Source: Saccharothrix tamanrassetensis
GTDB taxonomy: Bacteria; Actinomycetota; Actinomycetes; Mycobacteriales; Pseudonocardiaceae
Direction: 5' to 3'
Length of the DNA: 64,000 nucleotides
NCBI RefSeq assembly: GCF_014203665.1
Contig: NZ_JACHJN010000002.1
Span: 682,001-746,000, forward strand
Made by a program: the position numbers and the translations under genes. Below, piece by piece: positions 27,111 to 34,925 of this stretch (position 1 is the stretch's first letter; each line of letters opens with the position of its first letter). The notes beneath the pieces are model-generated. The model was given only the letters and a program-made list of their open reading frames with translations, did no database searches and was not told where the DNA came from.

Positions 27111-29315
27111 ATGACGGTCGAGGGCGGGCAGGGTGAGACCGGCCGGAGCGAGGTCGGGCCGGGCGGAGACGAAGCGGGCACCGGCCGGGACAACCGGGTG
27201 GTGGCCGACGCGGTCACCGGCCTGGTGGTGCAGGCCGAGACGGTGGCGGGCGGGATCACCGTCCACGTGCCGCAGCCGGAGCCCGCGCTGCCCCGACCGC
27301 GCCAGCTCCCCTCGGTGCCCCACGCGTTCGTCGGCCGCGACCACCACCTCGCCCGGCTGACCGGCGAGCTGGGCGGCGCAACGGTGGTCGTCTCCGCGGC
27401 GCAGGTCGGTGCGCCGGCCGGTCCGGGTGGGATCGGCAAGACGTGGCTCGCGCTCGAATGGGCGCACCGCAACCTGGACCGCTTCCCGGACGGCCAGCTG
27501 TTCGTCGACCTGCACGGCTTCTCGCCCGCCGGCCGGCCGGTCGAGCCCGCGACCGCGGTCCGCGGGTTCCTGGAGGCCTCGGACGTGGCGCCGGCCCGGA
27601 TACCGGCCGCCCTGGACGCCCAGGCCACCCTGTTCCGCAGCCTGGTGGCGGACAAGCGGATGCTGATCATGCTGGACAACGCCGCCGACGCGGACCAGGT
27701 CCTCCCGCTGCTGCTGGGCGGCTCGTCGTGCACGGTGATGATCACCAGTCGTCGCCACCTGACCCGCCTGGTCACCCGGCACGGCGCCCGCCACCTGCCG
27801 TTGGACGTGCTGTCCGACGCCGAGGCCCGCGAGCTGCTGACCCGGCGCCTCGGCGCGGACCGGATCGCCGCCGAACCGGCCGCCGTGGCGGAGCTGCTCG
27901 CCTGCTGCGCGGGCTTCCCGCCGGCCCTGGCGGTGGTGGCGGGCCGCGCCCACACCAACCCGGAGGTGCCGCCGGCCGAAGCCGCCGCCGAACTCCGCGA
28001 CGCGACCACCCGCCTGGTCGCGCTGGACGACGACGACCCCGCCGCCGGCCTGCCCGCCGTGCTGTCCTGGTCGGTCCGCGCCCTCACCGACGACCAGGCC
28101 ACCGTCTACGGCCTGCTCGGGGTGGCACCCGGCCCGGACATCGGCCTGGCCGCCGCGGCGGGGCTCACCGGGATGCCGGCGTCCCGCACCGCCGCCGTGC
28201 TGCGCGGCCTGGAACAGGCGTCGCTGCTCGGCCGGGACCGCGCCGGCCGCTACCGGATGCACGACCTGATCCGCCTGCACGCCCGCGACCACGCCCGCAC
28301 CGCCGTGCCCGAGGAGGTCCGGCGCACGGCCCTGCGCCGGCTGGTCGACTCCTGCCTGCACACCGCCGACGCGGGCGACCGGCAGATCCGGGCCGGGCTG
28401 GTGGCCCCCGTCTCGGCTCCCGACCTGCCGCCGCCGTCGCCGGGCAGCCGGCCGCAGTCCCTGCCCGACGCCGAAGCCGCCATGGTGTGGTTCGAGGCCG
28501 AACACGCCTGCCTGCTGGCCGCCCAGTGGACCGCCGCCGAACTCGGCCGGCACGACCTGGTGCCGCGCTTCGCGTGGGCGCTGAACTCGTTCCAGCACCG
28601 CCGCGGCGACATCCGGGGGTACCTGGCGGCGTGGCAGGCGAGCCTGGCCGTGGCCGACCGGTTGGAGGCCGGCACCCGGTGGATGGTGCACCGGACGGCG
28701 GCGCACGCCCTCGCGCTGTCCGGGCAGGCCGGCGAGGCGTTGCACCGCCTGGACCTGGTGCTGACCGCCACACCCCAGGTGGACGACGTCGTCCAGCGGG
28801 CCGTTACCCACCACGTCGTGGGGCTCGCCGCCGAGCTGGCGGGGGACGTGGACGTGGCGCTCGACCACGCCGGCCGGGCCCTGCGGATCGCGGAGGACTC
28901 CGGCGAGCCGTCCTGGGTCGCGCACGCCCTCGTCCCGATCGCCCGGTGCACGGCCCTGGCCGGTCACGCCGACCGGGCGCGCGAGCACGCCCGGCGAGCG
29001 CTGGACCTGCACCGCCGGGCCGGCGACGCGTTCGGCGAGGCGGGTGCGCTGGACGCCCTCGGCCTGGTCGACCACGTGGCGGGCCGGCACGCGGCGGCGG
29101 TGGCGTCCTACCGGGAGTCGCGCGCCCTGTTCGAACGCCTCGGCTACCGCTACGAGACCGCGGTGGTGCTGGACCGGCTGGGACAGTCGCAGCCGGCCCT
29201 CGGGCAGCCGGCGCAGGCTCGGGTCACCTGGCGGGAAGCGTTGGAGCTCTACCGGGCGCAGGGCCGTGACGACGAGGCCGCGCGCCTCCAGCGCCGGTTC
29301 GACGCCCTCGGGTGA
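27111..29315 (+). CDS. STAND NTPase: NB-ARC domain with C-terminal TPR repeats
   Basis: A protein of about 734 residues from ATG 27111; an in-frame GTG at 27009 would add 34 low-complexity residues. A short glycine/valine repeat motif comes first (VTGLVVQAETVAGGITVH). Then the NB-ARC core: FVGRDHHL, P-loop GPGGIGKTWLALEWAHR, Walker B MLIMLDNAADA, sensor MITSRRHLTRL, GFPPALAVVAG and MHDLIRLHARD (MHD motif). The C-terminal 350 residues are TPR helices (AGEALHRLDLVL, ALDHAGRALRIAED, AREHARRALDLHRRAG). It has no SARP or other DNA-binding domain, unlike AfsR. Role: signalling or defence, unresolved. Confidence 0.85.
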   Translation: MTVEGGQGETGRSEVGPGGDEAGTGRDNRVVADAVTGLVVQAETVAGGITVHVPQPEPALPRPRQLPSVPHAFVGRDHHLARLTGELGGATVVVSAAQVGAPAGPGGIGKTWLALEWAHRNLDRFPDGQLFVDLHGFSPAGRPVEPATAVRGFLEASDVAPARIPAALDAQATLFRSLVADKRMLIMLDNAADADQVLPLLLGGSSCTVMITSRRHLTRLVTRHGARHLPLDVLSDAEARELLTRRLGADRIAAEPAAVAELLACCAGFPPALAVVAGRAHTNPEVPPAEAAAELRDATTRLVALDDDDPAAGLPAVLSWSVRALTDDQATVYGLLGVAPGPDIGLAAAAGLTGMPASRTAAVLRGLEQASLLGRDRAGRYRMHDLIRLHARDHARTAVPEEVRRTALRRLVDSCLHTADAGDRQIRAGLVAPVSAPDLPPPSPGSRPQSLPDAEAAMVWFEAEHACLLAAQWTAAELGRHDLVPRFAWALNSFQHRRGDIRGYLAAWQASLAVADRLEAGTRWMVHRTAAHALALSGQAGEALHRLDLVLTATPQVDDVVQRAVTHHVVGLAAELAGDVDVALDHAGRALRIAEDSGEPSWVAHALVPIARCTALAGHADRAREHARRALDLHRRAGDAFGEAGALDALGLVDHVAGRHAAAVASYRESRALFERLGYRYETAVVLDRLGQSQPALGQPAQARVTWREALELYRAQGRDDEAARLQRRFDALG

Positions 29316-29460
29316 CACCACGGGGACGCCGTGAGCCGCCGGGTCGGGCGCGCTGCGGGGCGGACGGTCGTCGGCGTCCGCGTGGAGGCGTGTCCAGCGG
29401 TGTTGGGTTCAGCGGTGGTGGGTGGTGTCGGCGCCGGGGACGGGCCCCGGCGCACCGGGC

Positions 29461-30261
29461 TCACGCGGCAGGCGGGAGCAGGTCGGTCAGGTGCTGCACC
29501 AGACGACGCGGGTCGGTCGGCGAGATGGTGCTCCACGGCTGCTGACCGGGCGTCGCGCGGCGCAGCTGCACGTACCGGCCGTGCGGGTTGTCGAAGAACG
29601 CGACCACGTGTTCCGGCCGGACCCGCTTGCCCCACTTGTCCCGGGCCGCCGCGCCGAACTGGCCCCGGTGGCCCGCGTCGCGGAACATCTCGGCCAGGGT
29701 GTGCGCGTCCTCCTGCCGCACGCCCCGCGACCGCAGCGCCGCCTCCAGGTTGTCCGGGGTGCCGGCCGCGGCCGCCGCCGCGTCCAGGTCGGCGCTCGGC
29801 AGCGTCACCGAGTGGCCCGGACCCGGCGGCGCGGACGGCAGCACGCCGAGGGCTTCGCGGGGCAGGCCTTCGGCGGACGCCGGGCGCAGCGTGAGCCGGT
29901 CGCCGTCGAGCACCGCGAGCACCGCCGACTGGCCCTTCGCCGCCGCCAGCACCCGCACGCTGCGCCCCAGCCAGAGCCGGCCGTCGACCTCCTGCTGCGG
30001 CCGGTTGAGCAGGTGCAGCAGGTCCTCCAGCATCGGGTCCAGGGAGACCGGGCGGCCCAGGCCGCGGCTGTCCAGGCCGGCCCAGGCCCGCCGCTCCAGC
30101 TCCGCCCGCTCCTCGTGCGTCTTGCCGGGTGAGGGCACCTTGAGCACCAGCGGCATCGTCTCCAGGCGCAGGTGCTCCCAGAGCACGTCGAACTCCAGCG
30201 CGGAGATCGTCACCGGCTCGCGCAGGTCGTTGGTGCCCAGGTCCAAACCGAACGTCGTCAT
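29461..30261 (-). CDS. ESX secretion-associated protein of the EspG family
   Basis: A 266-residue cytosolic chaperone-like protein. It has the EspG opening (ISALEFDVLWEHLRLETMPLVL) and the C-terminal end RRATPGQQPWSTISPTDPRRLVQHLTDLL, which is very characteristic of Pseudonocardiales EspG proteins. EspG binds the helical tip of PPE substrates and keeps them soluble for type VII secretion. Its ATG overlaps the stop of the PPE-like gene directly upstream by one base, which fits a chaperone and cargo produced together. Confidence 0.85.
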   Translation of the reverse strand: MTTFGLDLGTNDLREPVTISALEFDVLWEHLRLETMPLVLKVPSPGKTHEERAELERRAWAGLDSRGLGRPVSLDPMLEDLLHLLNRPQQEVDGRLWLGRSVRVLAAAKGQSAVLAVLDGDRLTLRPASAEGLPREALGVLPSAPPGPGHSVTLPSADLDAAAAAAGTPDNLEAALRSRGVRQEDAHTLAEMFRDAGHRGQFGAAARDKWGKRVRPEHVVAFFDNPHGRYVQLRRATPGQQPWSTISPTDPRRLVQHLTDLLPPAA

Positions 30262-31553
30262 CAGTGGGTGGTGCTCTCCCCGATCACCGGTGGCGAGATG
30301 GTCCCGCCGATGCCGTAGATGTCGTCGGTCTCCCGGAGGTAGTCGGCGCCGTCGTGCTCGCCGTCCTCCTCCTCGTCCGCCCGTGCGCCGCCCAACCCGC
30401 CGAACGGGTCGAACGCCTGCTGGGGCGCGGGAGCCGCCACCGCGCGCTTGTGCACGGTGTCGTTGCCGCCCTGCTGGCCCGCGCCGGGCAAGGCGCCGGG
30501 CGCGCTGCCGGGACCGGCCGCCGCGTGGTGCGCGTTGGTCGCCGCGATCGCGCCGAACTCGGCCGAGCTGATCGCGGTGGTGCCGGCCGGGCGGCCCAGC
30601 GCCTGGTCGGTCGCGTTGACCTGGTGCTGCTCCGCGGTCGTCGTGTCGGAGGTCTTCTTGCGGTCCTGCCCGCCGCCGCCGCCGGCGCCGACGCCGCCGA
30701 TCACGCCGCCCGGACCGAACGTCGGGTGCGCCGGGGTGCCGGCGGGCACGCCGTTCGCGGTGCGGGTGGTGGAGGAGCCGGGCTGGGTGGTCGTCCCGAC
30801 CGCCGTCGACACGCCGGTGGACCCGCCACCGGGCTGGCCCACGGGCCTCTGCTGCTGCTGCTGTTGGGGCTGCTGCGGCATCCAGCCGCCGCGCCCGACC
30901 CGGCCGCCGCGCCCACCGCGACCACGGCCCCAGCCGTGCCCGCCGCGCGGTCCGCCGCCGTGGAAGCCGCCCGGTCCGCCGACGCCGGTAGCGTCGTTGC
31001 GCACCACGTCGGTGGTGTTGACGACCAGTTGCGGCGGCTGGTGGAACTGGCCGAGGGTGTTCACGTTCGAGGTGGTGGAGGACGCGTAGGTGGTCATCAC
31101 CTCACGGGCCCGCTGCTCGGCCGCGTTGTGCGCCTTCTCCTGCTTCTCGTAGTCGGTCTGGCCGCCCACGAGGTGCACCAGCCCGGTCAGCAGCACGCCG
31201 GGGTTCTCCGCGCTCACCTTGACCGGCGGCGGCATGTCGGCGCGGGCCTTCGCGATGTAGTCGGCCTGCAACTCCGCCGACAGGCGCATGACCTCGGCGC
31301 CGCCGCGGGCGTCGTCGGCCCACGCGGCTAATGGGTTCATCCCGGTCCGGGCCTGGTCGGCCGCCGCGCCCTCCCAGGTCGCGCCGGACCGCAGCACGCC
31401 GGCGTGCAGCTCGGAGTTGATCTCGGTCAACGCGGCCGAGACGCCCTCCCAGCGCTCCATCGAGGCGTGCGAGGCCTGCGGGCCCGGCCCGGAGTTGATC
31501 TTCTCGTAGAGCTCTTCGTGGCTGTACCCGTTCCAGCGGTGTCCATCGGGCAT
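30261..31553 (-). CDS. PPE-like ESX (type VII) substrate
   Basis: A 430-residue protein whose first 170 residues are a helical PPE-like domain (WNGYSHEELYEKINSGPGP, then the W-x-G turn ATWEGAAADQA). The middle is Gly/Gln/Pro-rich with a polyglutamine run (about residues 235-250) and RGGRGGRVGRGG. The C-terminus is acidic, then DYLRETDDIYGIGGTISPPVIGE, the usual end of actinobacterial PPE relatives. The start ATG 31553 follows AAGGGGAA. It sits 26 bp after a WXG-like gene and overlaps espG, so the three make one secretion cassette without core machinery in the window. Confidence 0.82.
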   Translation of the reverse strand: MPDGHRWNGYSHEELYEKINSGPGPQASHASMERWEGVSAALTEINSELHAGVLRSGATWEGAAADQARTGMNPLAAWADDARGGAEVMRLSAELQADYIAKARADMPPPVKVSAENPGVLLTGLVHLVGGQTDYEKQEKAHNAAEQRAREVMTTYASSTTSNVNTLGQFHQPPQLVVNTTDVVRNDATGVGGPGGFHGGGPRGGHGWGRGRGGRGGRVGRGGWMPQQPQQQQQQRPVGQPGGGSTGVSTAVGTTTQPGSSTTRTANGVPAGTPAHPTFGPGGVIGGVGAGGGGGQDRKKTSDTTTAEQHQVNATDQALGRPAGTTAISSAEFGAIAATNAHHAAAGPGSAPGALPGAGQQGGNDTVHKRAVAAPAPQQAFDPFGGLGGARADEEEDGEHDGADYLRETDDIYGIGGTISPPVIGESTTH

Positions 31554-31579
31554 CAAGATTCCCCTTGCCTGCGGCGGGC

Positions 31580-31960
31580 TCAGCAGCCGCCTTGCTGCTC
31601 CATCAACCCGGTGTTGTCGTCCTCGATGGACCGGTACTGCTGCTCGACCAGCGTCAGCGCGTCCATGGCGCCCTTGAGCTGCTGCTGGTAGTCCTGCAAC
31701 GCGGTCAGCGCCGAGTCGCCCGACTCGACCGACCGGTCGTTGAACCGCTCGGCCGCGTCCGCGCTGACCGGGTCACCCGCCCAGGGGCGGACCCTGACCT
31801 CGGTGATGGCCAGCTCGATCTGCTGGTCCAGCTTCGTCAGCGCGCCTGCGAACGCGCTGCGGAGGCTGGGTATCGCTGTGGGGTCCACGTTCAGGGTGTG
31901 CGACAGCGGCGGTGGTGTACCGCCTGTGTCCCCACCACGACCGTGGTCTTCCGACGGCAT
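31580..31960 (-). CDS. ESX/WXG100-like helical protein
   Basis: A 126-residue, mostly helical protein. After a Gly/Pro-rich leader come two helices around a W-A-G-D-P turn (RVRPWAGDPVSADAAERFNDRSV, cited by its WAGDP centre), and a long C-terminal helix (DYQQQLKGAMDALTLVEQQY). This is the shape of the WXG100-type partner that pairs with PPE proteins. It starts at ATG 31960 behind GGGAGGT. It is the first gene of the WXG-PPE-EspG set, 125 bp downstream of a DUF3558 lipoprotein. Confidence 0.75.
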   Translation of the reverse strand: MPSEDHGRGGDTGGTPPPLSHTLNVDPTAIPSLRSAFAGALTKLDQQIELAITEVRVRPWAGDPVSADAAERFNDRSVESGDSALTALQDYQQQLKGAMDALTLVEQQYRSIEDDNTGLMEQQGGC

Positions 31961-32085
31961 GGACGACCTCCCCGTCTTCCTCTGCCCGACTGCCGGCTGG
32001 AGCCGGCTCGTTCCCGTCAGCACGATCACTTTAACCACACGGTGTGACAACGGGGAGTGGGTGCAGCGCACTTCCCCCGCGTGGG

Positions 32086-32670
32086 TCAGCCCGGTTGCAG
32101 CAAACCGGCGACCGCCGCTTCTGCCGCACGTTGCGCTCCTTGGCACAAAATGTCCTGTTTAACCTTGGTCTTGTTCCCGCCGTCGCGGAACATCACGTCC
32201 AGGAACTGCCCTTCCGCCACGTCCACCTCCACGTTGCACACCTCGTCCAGACCCGGCGTGCGCACGGTCAACGCCGGAAAGCCCGCCACCGTGGTGGGCC
32301 GGGCGTCCACCTGGGCGTTCTCCGAGAGCCACACCCCGATGCCTTCGACGGTGACGAGGGCCAGCCGGACCACGTTCCCGCTGATGTTGCTCCGGATGGT
32401 GCAGGCCTTCGCGTTGCCGAAGGCGGGTTCCACGTAGGCGCTGGGCGGGTTGTCCAAGCTCAGCTGGGTGCGCTGGTCCGCGGAGAGCACGGCGCACGGG
32501 TCCACCTGGTCCAACGGGATTTCCTGGGGGCGCGGCGGCAGTGGTGGCGGGGTGGTCGTGGTCACGGAGAGTGGTTCGTCCACCCGGCCGTCGGCCTTCT
32601 TCTCGGGCAGTGGCGTGCACGCTACGAGCGCCAACGCGGTCAGCGCGACGATCGAGCGAGCAGCCCTCAT
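32086..32670 (-). CDS. DUF3558 lipoprotein
   Basis: A 194-residue lipoprotein with lipobox ALALVAC, a Thr/Pro linker (TTTTPPPLPP) and the DUF3558 fold: DQVDPCAVLSADQRTQL, CTIRSNISGNVVRLALVT, and VCNVEVDVAEGQFLDVMF, ending near LCQGAQRAAEAAV. Four conserved Cys suggest two disulfides in the outer wall space. The family is large in mycolic-acid bacteria and has no proven role. A GTG six bases upstream of the ATG is an alternative start. It is six bases downstream of a GNAT gene and precedes the ESX set. Confidence 0.85.
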   Translation of the reverse strand: MRAARSIVALTALALVACTPLPEKKADGRVDEPLSVTTTTPPPLPPRPQEIPLDQVDPCAVLSADQRTQLSLDNPPSAYVEPAFGNAKACTIRSNISGNVVRLALVTVEGIGVWLSENAQVDARPTTVAGFPALTVRTPGLDEVCNVEVDVAEGQFLDVMFRDGGNKTKVKQDILCQGAQRAAEAAVAGLLQPG

Positions 32671-32676
32671 GAGCAC

Positions 32677-33117
32677 CTACCGTAGCCGTGTCCACACGCC
32701 AAGTGGAGAGCCGGACTCGAAACCGCATTTTTGCGCTACCCGTTCACCGGCTTTGTCGCGAGGCTCGACTTGGACCTGGTCGAGAGCCAGAAAACCGAAC
32801 CCGAAGCCGGTCACCGCTTCCGTCACGTGCGTCGCGATGCCTTTTCCGCGCAGTTCCGGGGTGATCCAGCAGAACAGCCCGCCGGCCGCGGAGATCGCGA
32901 TCTCGCCGACCGCGGTGTTCGACAACTGTTCACAAACCGCCCACGAGCAGGTTTCGTCGGCGTCCCACTGCCGTTGCCGTTCCGCGATGTGCGCGCCGGC
33001 TTCGGCGAGCCCGGCGAACCGGCCGCCGCCGACCAGCGCCACCCGGTCGTCCACCCGGTCGTCCACCCGGAGTCGGCGCAGGTAGAACTCGCCCGCGTTG
33101 ATTTCGACCGGCTCCAT
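32677..33117 (-). CDS. GNAT-family N-acetyltransferase
   Basis: A 146-residue acetyltransferase of the RimJ/RimL-like group. The acetyl-CoA site appears as WITPELRGKGIATHVTEAV and the C-terminal strand as ALDQVQVEPRDKAGERVAQKCGFE. A direct repeat in the N-terminus (VDDRVDDRV) comes from a short DNA duplication at about 33047-33070. It is the second of two adjacent GNAT genes (24 bp apart) with the same opening MEPVxLxAGEF, which suggests a local gene duplication followed by divergence. Substrate unknown. Confidence 0.83.
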   Translation of the reverse strand: MEPVEINAGEFYLRRLRVDDRVDDRVALVGGGRFAGLAEAGAHIAERQRQWDADETCSWAVCEQLSNTAVGEIAISAAGGLFCWITPELRGKGIATHVTEAVTGFGFGFLALDQVQVEPRDKAGERVAQKCGFESGSPLGVWTRLR

Positions 33118-33141
33118 GGCCGGCGAGACTAGCCGGCGGGG

Positions 33142-33672
33142 TCAGTCGGTGGCCAGCCGGGACCACTGGAGCAGGTCGTGGTGCCGGCCGTCGACCAGTT
33201 CGGCACCGCGCAGCGTGCCCTCCAGCCGGAAGCCGCACTTCTCGGCCACCCGGCGGGACGCCCGGTTGGCCACCGCGTGCTGGTAGCCGACCCGGTGCAG
33301 GCCCGCGACGTCGAAGCCGAACCGCAGCGACGCGCCCAGCGCGGACGCCGCCACACCCCGGCCCCGGTGGGCCGCCGCCGTCCAGCAGAACGCCAGCACG
33401 GTCCGGTCGTGGTGGTCCACGTCCCGCAGCCCGACCTCGCCCGCGAGCGCACCGTCCGCGTCGCGCACCGCCCACGAGTAGCGCCGGCCGTTGGCCCACT
33501 GCCAGGCCCGGAACCCCACGAACGCCCGCGCGGCCCGCTCGTCGTCCAGCACGTAGCCGGCGAGCCAGCGCCGGATCTCCCGGTCGTCCAGCACGGTCAG
33601 CAGCGCCGGCCCGTCGGCGACGGTCAGCTGGTCGAGGGTGAATTCGCCCGCGGTGAGCTGCACGGGCTCCAT
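33142..33672 (-). CDS. GNAT-family N-acetyltransferase (RimJ-like)
   Basis: A 176-residue acetyltransferase: MEPVQLTAGEFTLDQLTVAD, SWAVRDADGALAGEVGLRD, CoA loop AHRGRGVAASALGASLRFGFD and VANRASRRVAEKCGFRLEGTLRG, the full RimJ/RimL-type end that recognises an amino-terminal amine or small molecule. The start ATG gives the same MEPV opening as the neighbouring paralogue. It stands within a run of tightly packed reverse-strand genes starting with accA3. Confidence 0.88.
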   Translation of the reverse strand: MEPVQLTAGEFTLDQLTVADGPALLTVLDDREIRRWLAGYVLDDERAARAFVGFRAWQWANGRRYSWAVRDADGALAGEVGLRDVDHHDRTVLAFCWTAAAHRGRGVAASALGASLRFGFDVAGLHRVGYQHAVANRASRRVAEKCGFRLEGTLRGAELVDGRHHDLLQWSRLATD

Positions 33673-33682
33673 GGCCGCGACC

Positions 33683-33928
33683 CTAGTCGCCGACGAACCC
33701 GTCATAGGGCTCCACCAGCGCTTCCAGCTCGGCGCGGTGGGCGTGCGCGGGCGTGCCGTCGGGCGCGGTGGTCAGCTCGACCACCCAGTCCGCGTCCTCG
33801 GCGTCGTCCTCGCCCGCCAGCAGGTCCTTGTGCACGGCGCACGGCGTCCAGCCCCGACCGGCGAGTTCGCGGGCCAGCCCGGCGGCCTCGTCGCGGTCGT
33901 GCAGCACGAGCAGCAGGAAGTCAGCCAT
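33683..33928 (-). CDS. Short hypothetical protein
   Basis: An 81-residue acidic protein (FLLLVLHDRDEAAGLARELAG at the start, WVVELTTAPDG in the middle) with an alternating beta-alpha-beta pattern. It overlaps the HAD gene by 8 bp and precedes the GNAT gene by 10 bp, so it is very likely translated. The opening resembles a small RNase-E-inhibitor or ACT-like fold, but I cannot assign a family. Confidence 0.65.
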   Translation of the reverse strand: MADFLLLVLHDRDEAAGLARELAGRGWTPCAVHKDLLAGEDDAEDADWVVELTTAPDGTPAHAHRAELEALVEPYDGFVGD

Positions 33929-34514
33929 CGAGCAGTCCGCGGTCGGCCAGGGCCGCGCGCAGCGCGGCGACGTCCGGCACGTGCACCCCGTCGATGCCCA
34001 CGGCCACCGCTCCGGCGGCGTTCTCGGCGTTGTCGTCGCAGAACACGGTCTCGTCGGCGGACACCCGGAGCTGCCCCAGCGCCCGCCGGAACGCCTCGGG
34101 CGTCGGCTTGGCCGCCCCGATCAGCGCCGACGTCACCACGTCGTCCACCTCGCGGTCGAGCCCGAGCCTGCGCAGGTCCTCGGGCAGGCGGGTGGTCGCG
34201 TTGCTGAACAAAGCCACCCGATGGTGTGATCGGACCTTTCTGACCAGCGCCAACGCCTCGGGGACGACCTCGCCGACCCGACTCCAGGCAGTCACCGCGT
34301 TTTTCGCCCGATCGGGTCCGAATTCATCCGAAAGTCGGGCGCCCAGCGCCGTTCGCCACTCTTCGTCGGTGACCTCGCCGACCAGGGCCGGGCCCGCGAG
34401 CGAGAACGCCACCGAGGCGAGCGTGCCGTGCGGCAGCCCGAAGCGGTCCTCGATCGCGGTGTCCGGGCCGAACCGGCGCAGCACGCCGTCCAGGTCGAGC
34501 AGGAGCAGGGTCAA
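33921..34514 (-). CDS. HAD-superfamily hydrolase
   Basis: A 197-residue haloacid dehalogenase-like phosphatase. Motif I is LLDLDGVLRRFG (nucleophile Asp and general-acid Asp), motif II is ALFSNATTR, motif III includes the Lys of IGAAKPTPEAFRRAL and motif IV is VFCDDNAENAAGA. The start is a TTG that overlaps the TGA of the upstream DUF1707 gene (TTGA), so translation is probably coupled. The substrate is likely a small phosphomonoester. Confidence 0.85.
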   Translation of the reverse strand: MTLLLLDLDGVLRRFGPDTAIEDRFGLPHGTLASVAFSLAGPALVGEVTDEEWRTALGARLSDEFGPDRAKNAVTAWSRVGEVVPEALALVRKVRSHHRVALFSNATTRLPEDLRRLGLDREVDDVVTSALIGAAKPTPEAFRRALGQLRVSADETVFCDDNAENAAGAVAVGIDGVHVPDVAALRAALADRGLLDG

Positions 34515-34915
34515 CGCCGGTTGCCCATCCGTCCGACGAGCATCGCCACCACCGGTATCAGCACGAAGACGAACGGGTTGCGGAGCCCGAAGACGAACAG
34601 CACCACGCAGAGGACGCCGACCGCCGGCACGATGGCGGCGGCCAGCCTCGGGTCCAGCCGGAAGCCGCGCCGGACCGGCGGCTGCACCGACGGCTGCACC
34701 GACGGCAGCGGGACGGCCTGCGCGAATCGCGGGTGCGGTGCGGGCAGGTCGCCGAACAGCGCCAGCAGCTCGCCGCGGGTCTTCGCCGCGGTGACCCGGG
34801 CCGAGCGGTCGCCGTACTCGTCGACGTCCAGCCGGCCCTCGCCGAGGTGCTCGCCGAGCAGTCGCAGCGCCTGCTCGCGCTCCGCGTCCCCGATCCGGAT
34901 GTCCCGTTCGCCCAC
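34511..34915 (-). CDS. DUF1707 membrane protein
   Basis: A 134-residue protein with an N-terminal DUF1707 domain (IRIGDAEREQALRLLGEHLGEGRL, cited by its core ERxxALRLLGEHxGEGRL, then EYGDRSARVTAAKT and ALFGDLPAP). A tandem SVQP linker and two adjacent hydrophobic helices follow (AAIVPAVGVLCVVLFVFGL, FVFVLIPVVAMLV). The domain is widespread in actinobacterial membrane proteins and resembles SHOCT; function unknown. It lies 10 bp downstream of accA3. Confidence 0.85.
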   Translation of the reverse strand: MGERDIRIGDAEREQALRLLGEHLGEGRLDVDEYGDRSARVTAAKTRGELLALFGDLPAPHPRFAQAVPLPSVQPSVQPPVRRGFRLDPRLAAAIVPAVGVLCVVLFVFGLRNPFVFVLIPVVAMLVGRMGNRR

Positions 34916-34925
34916 GCGGGTGAGC

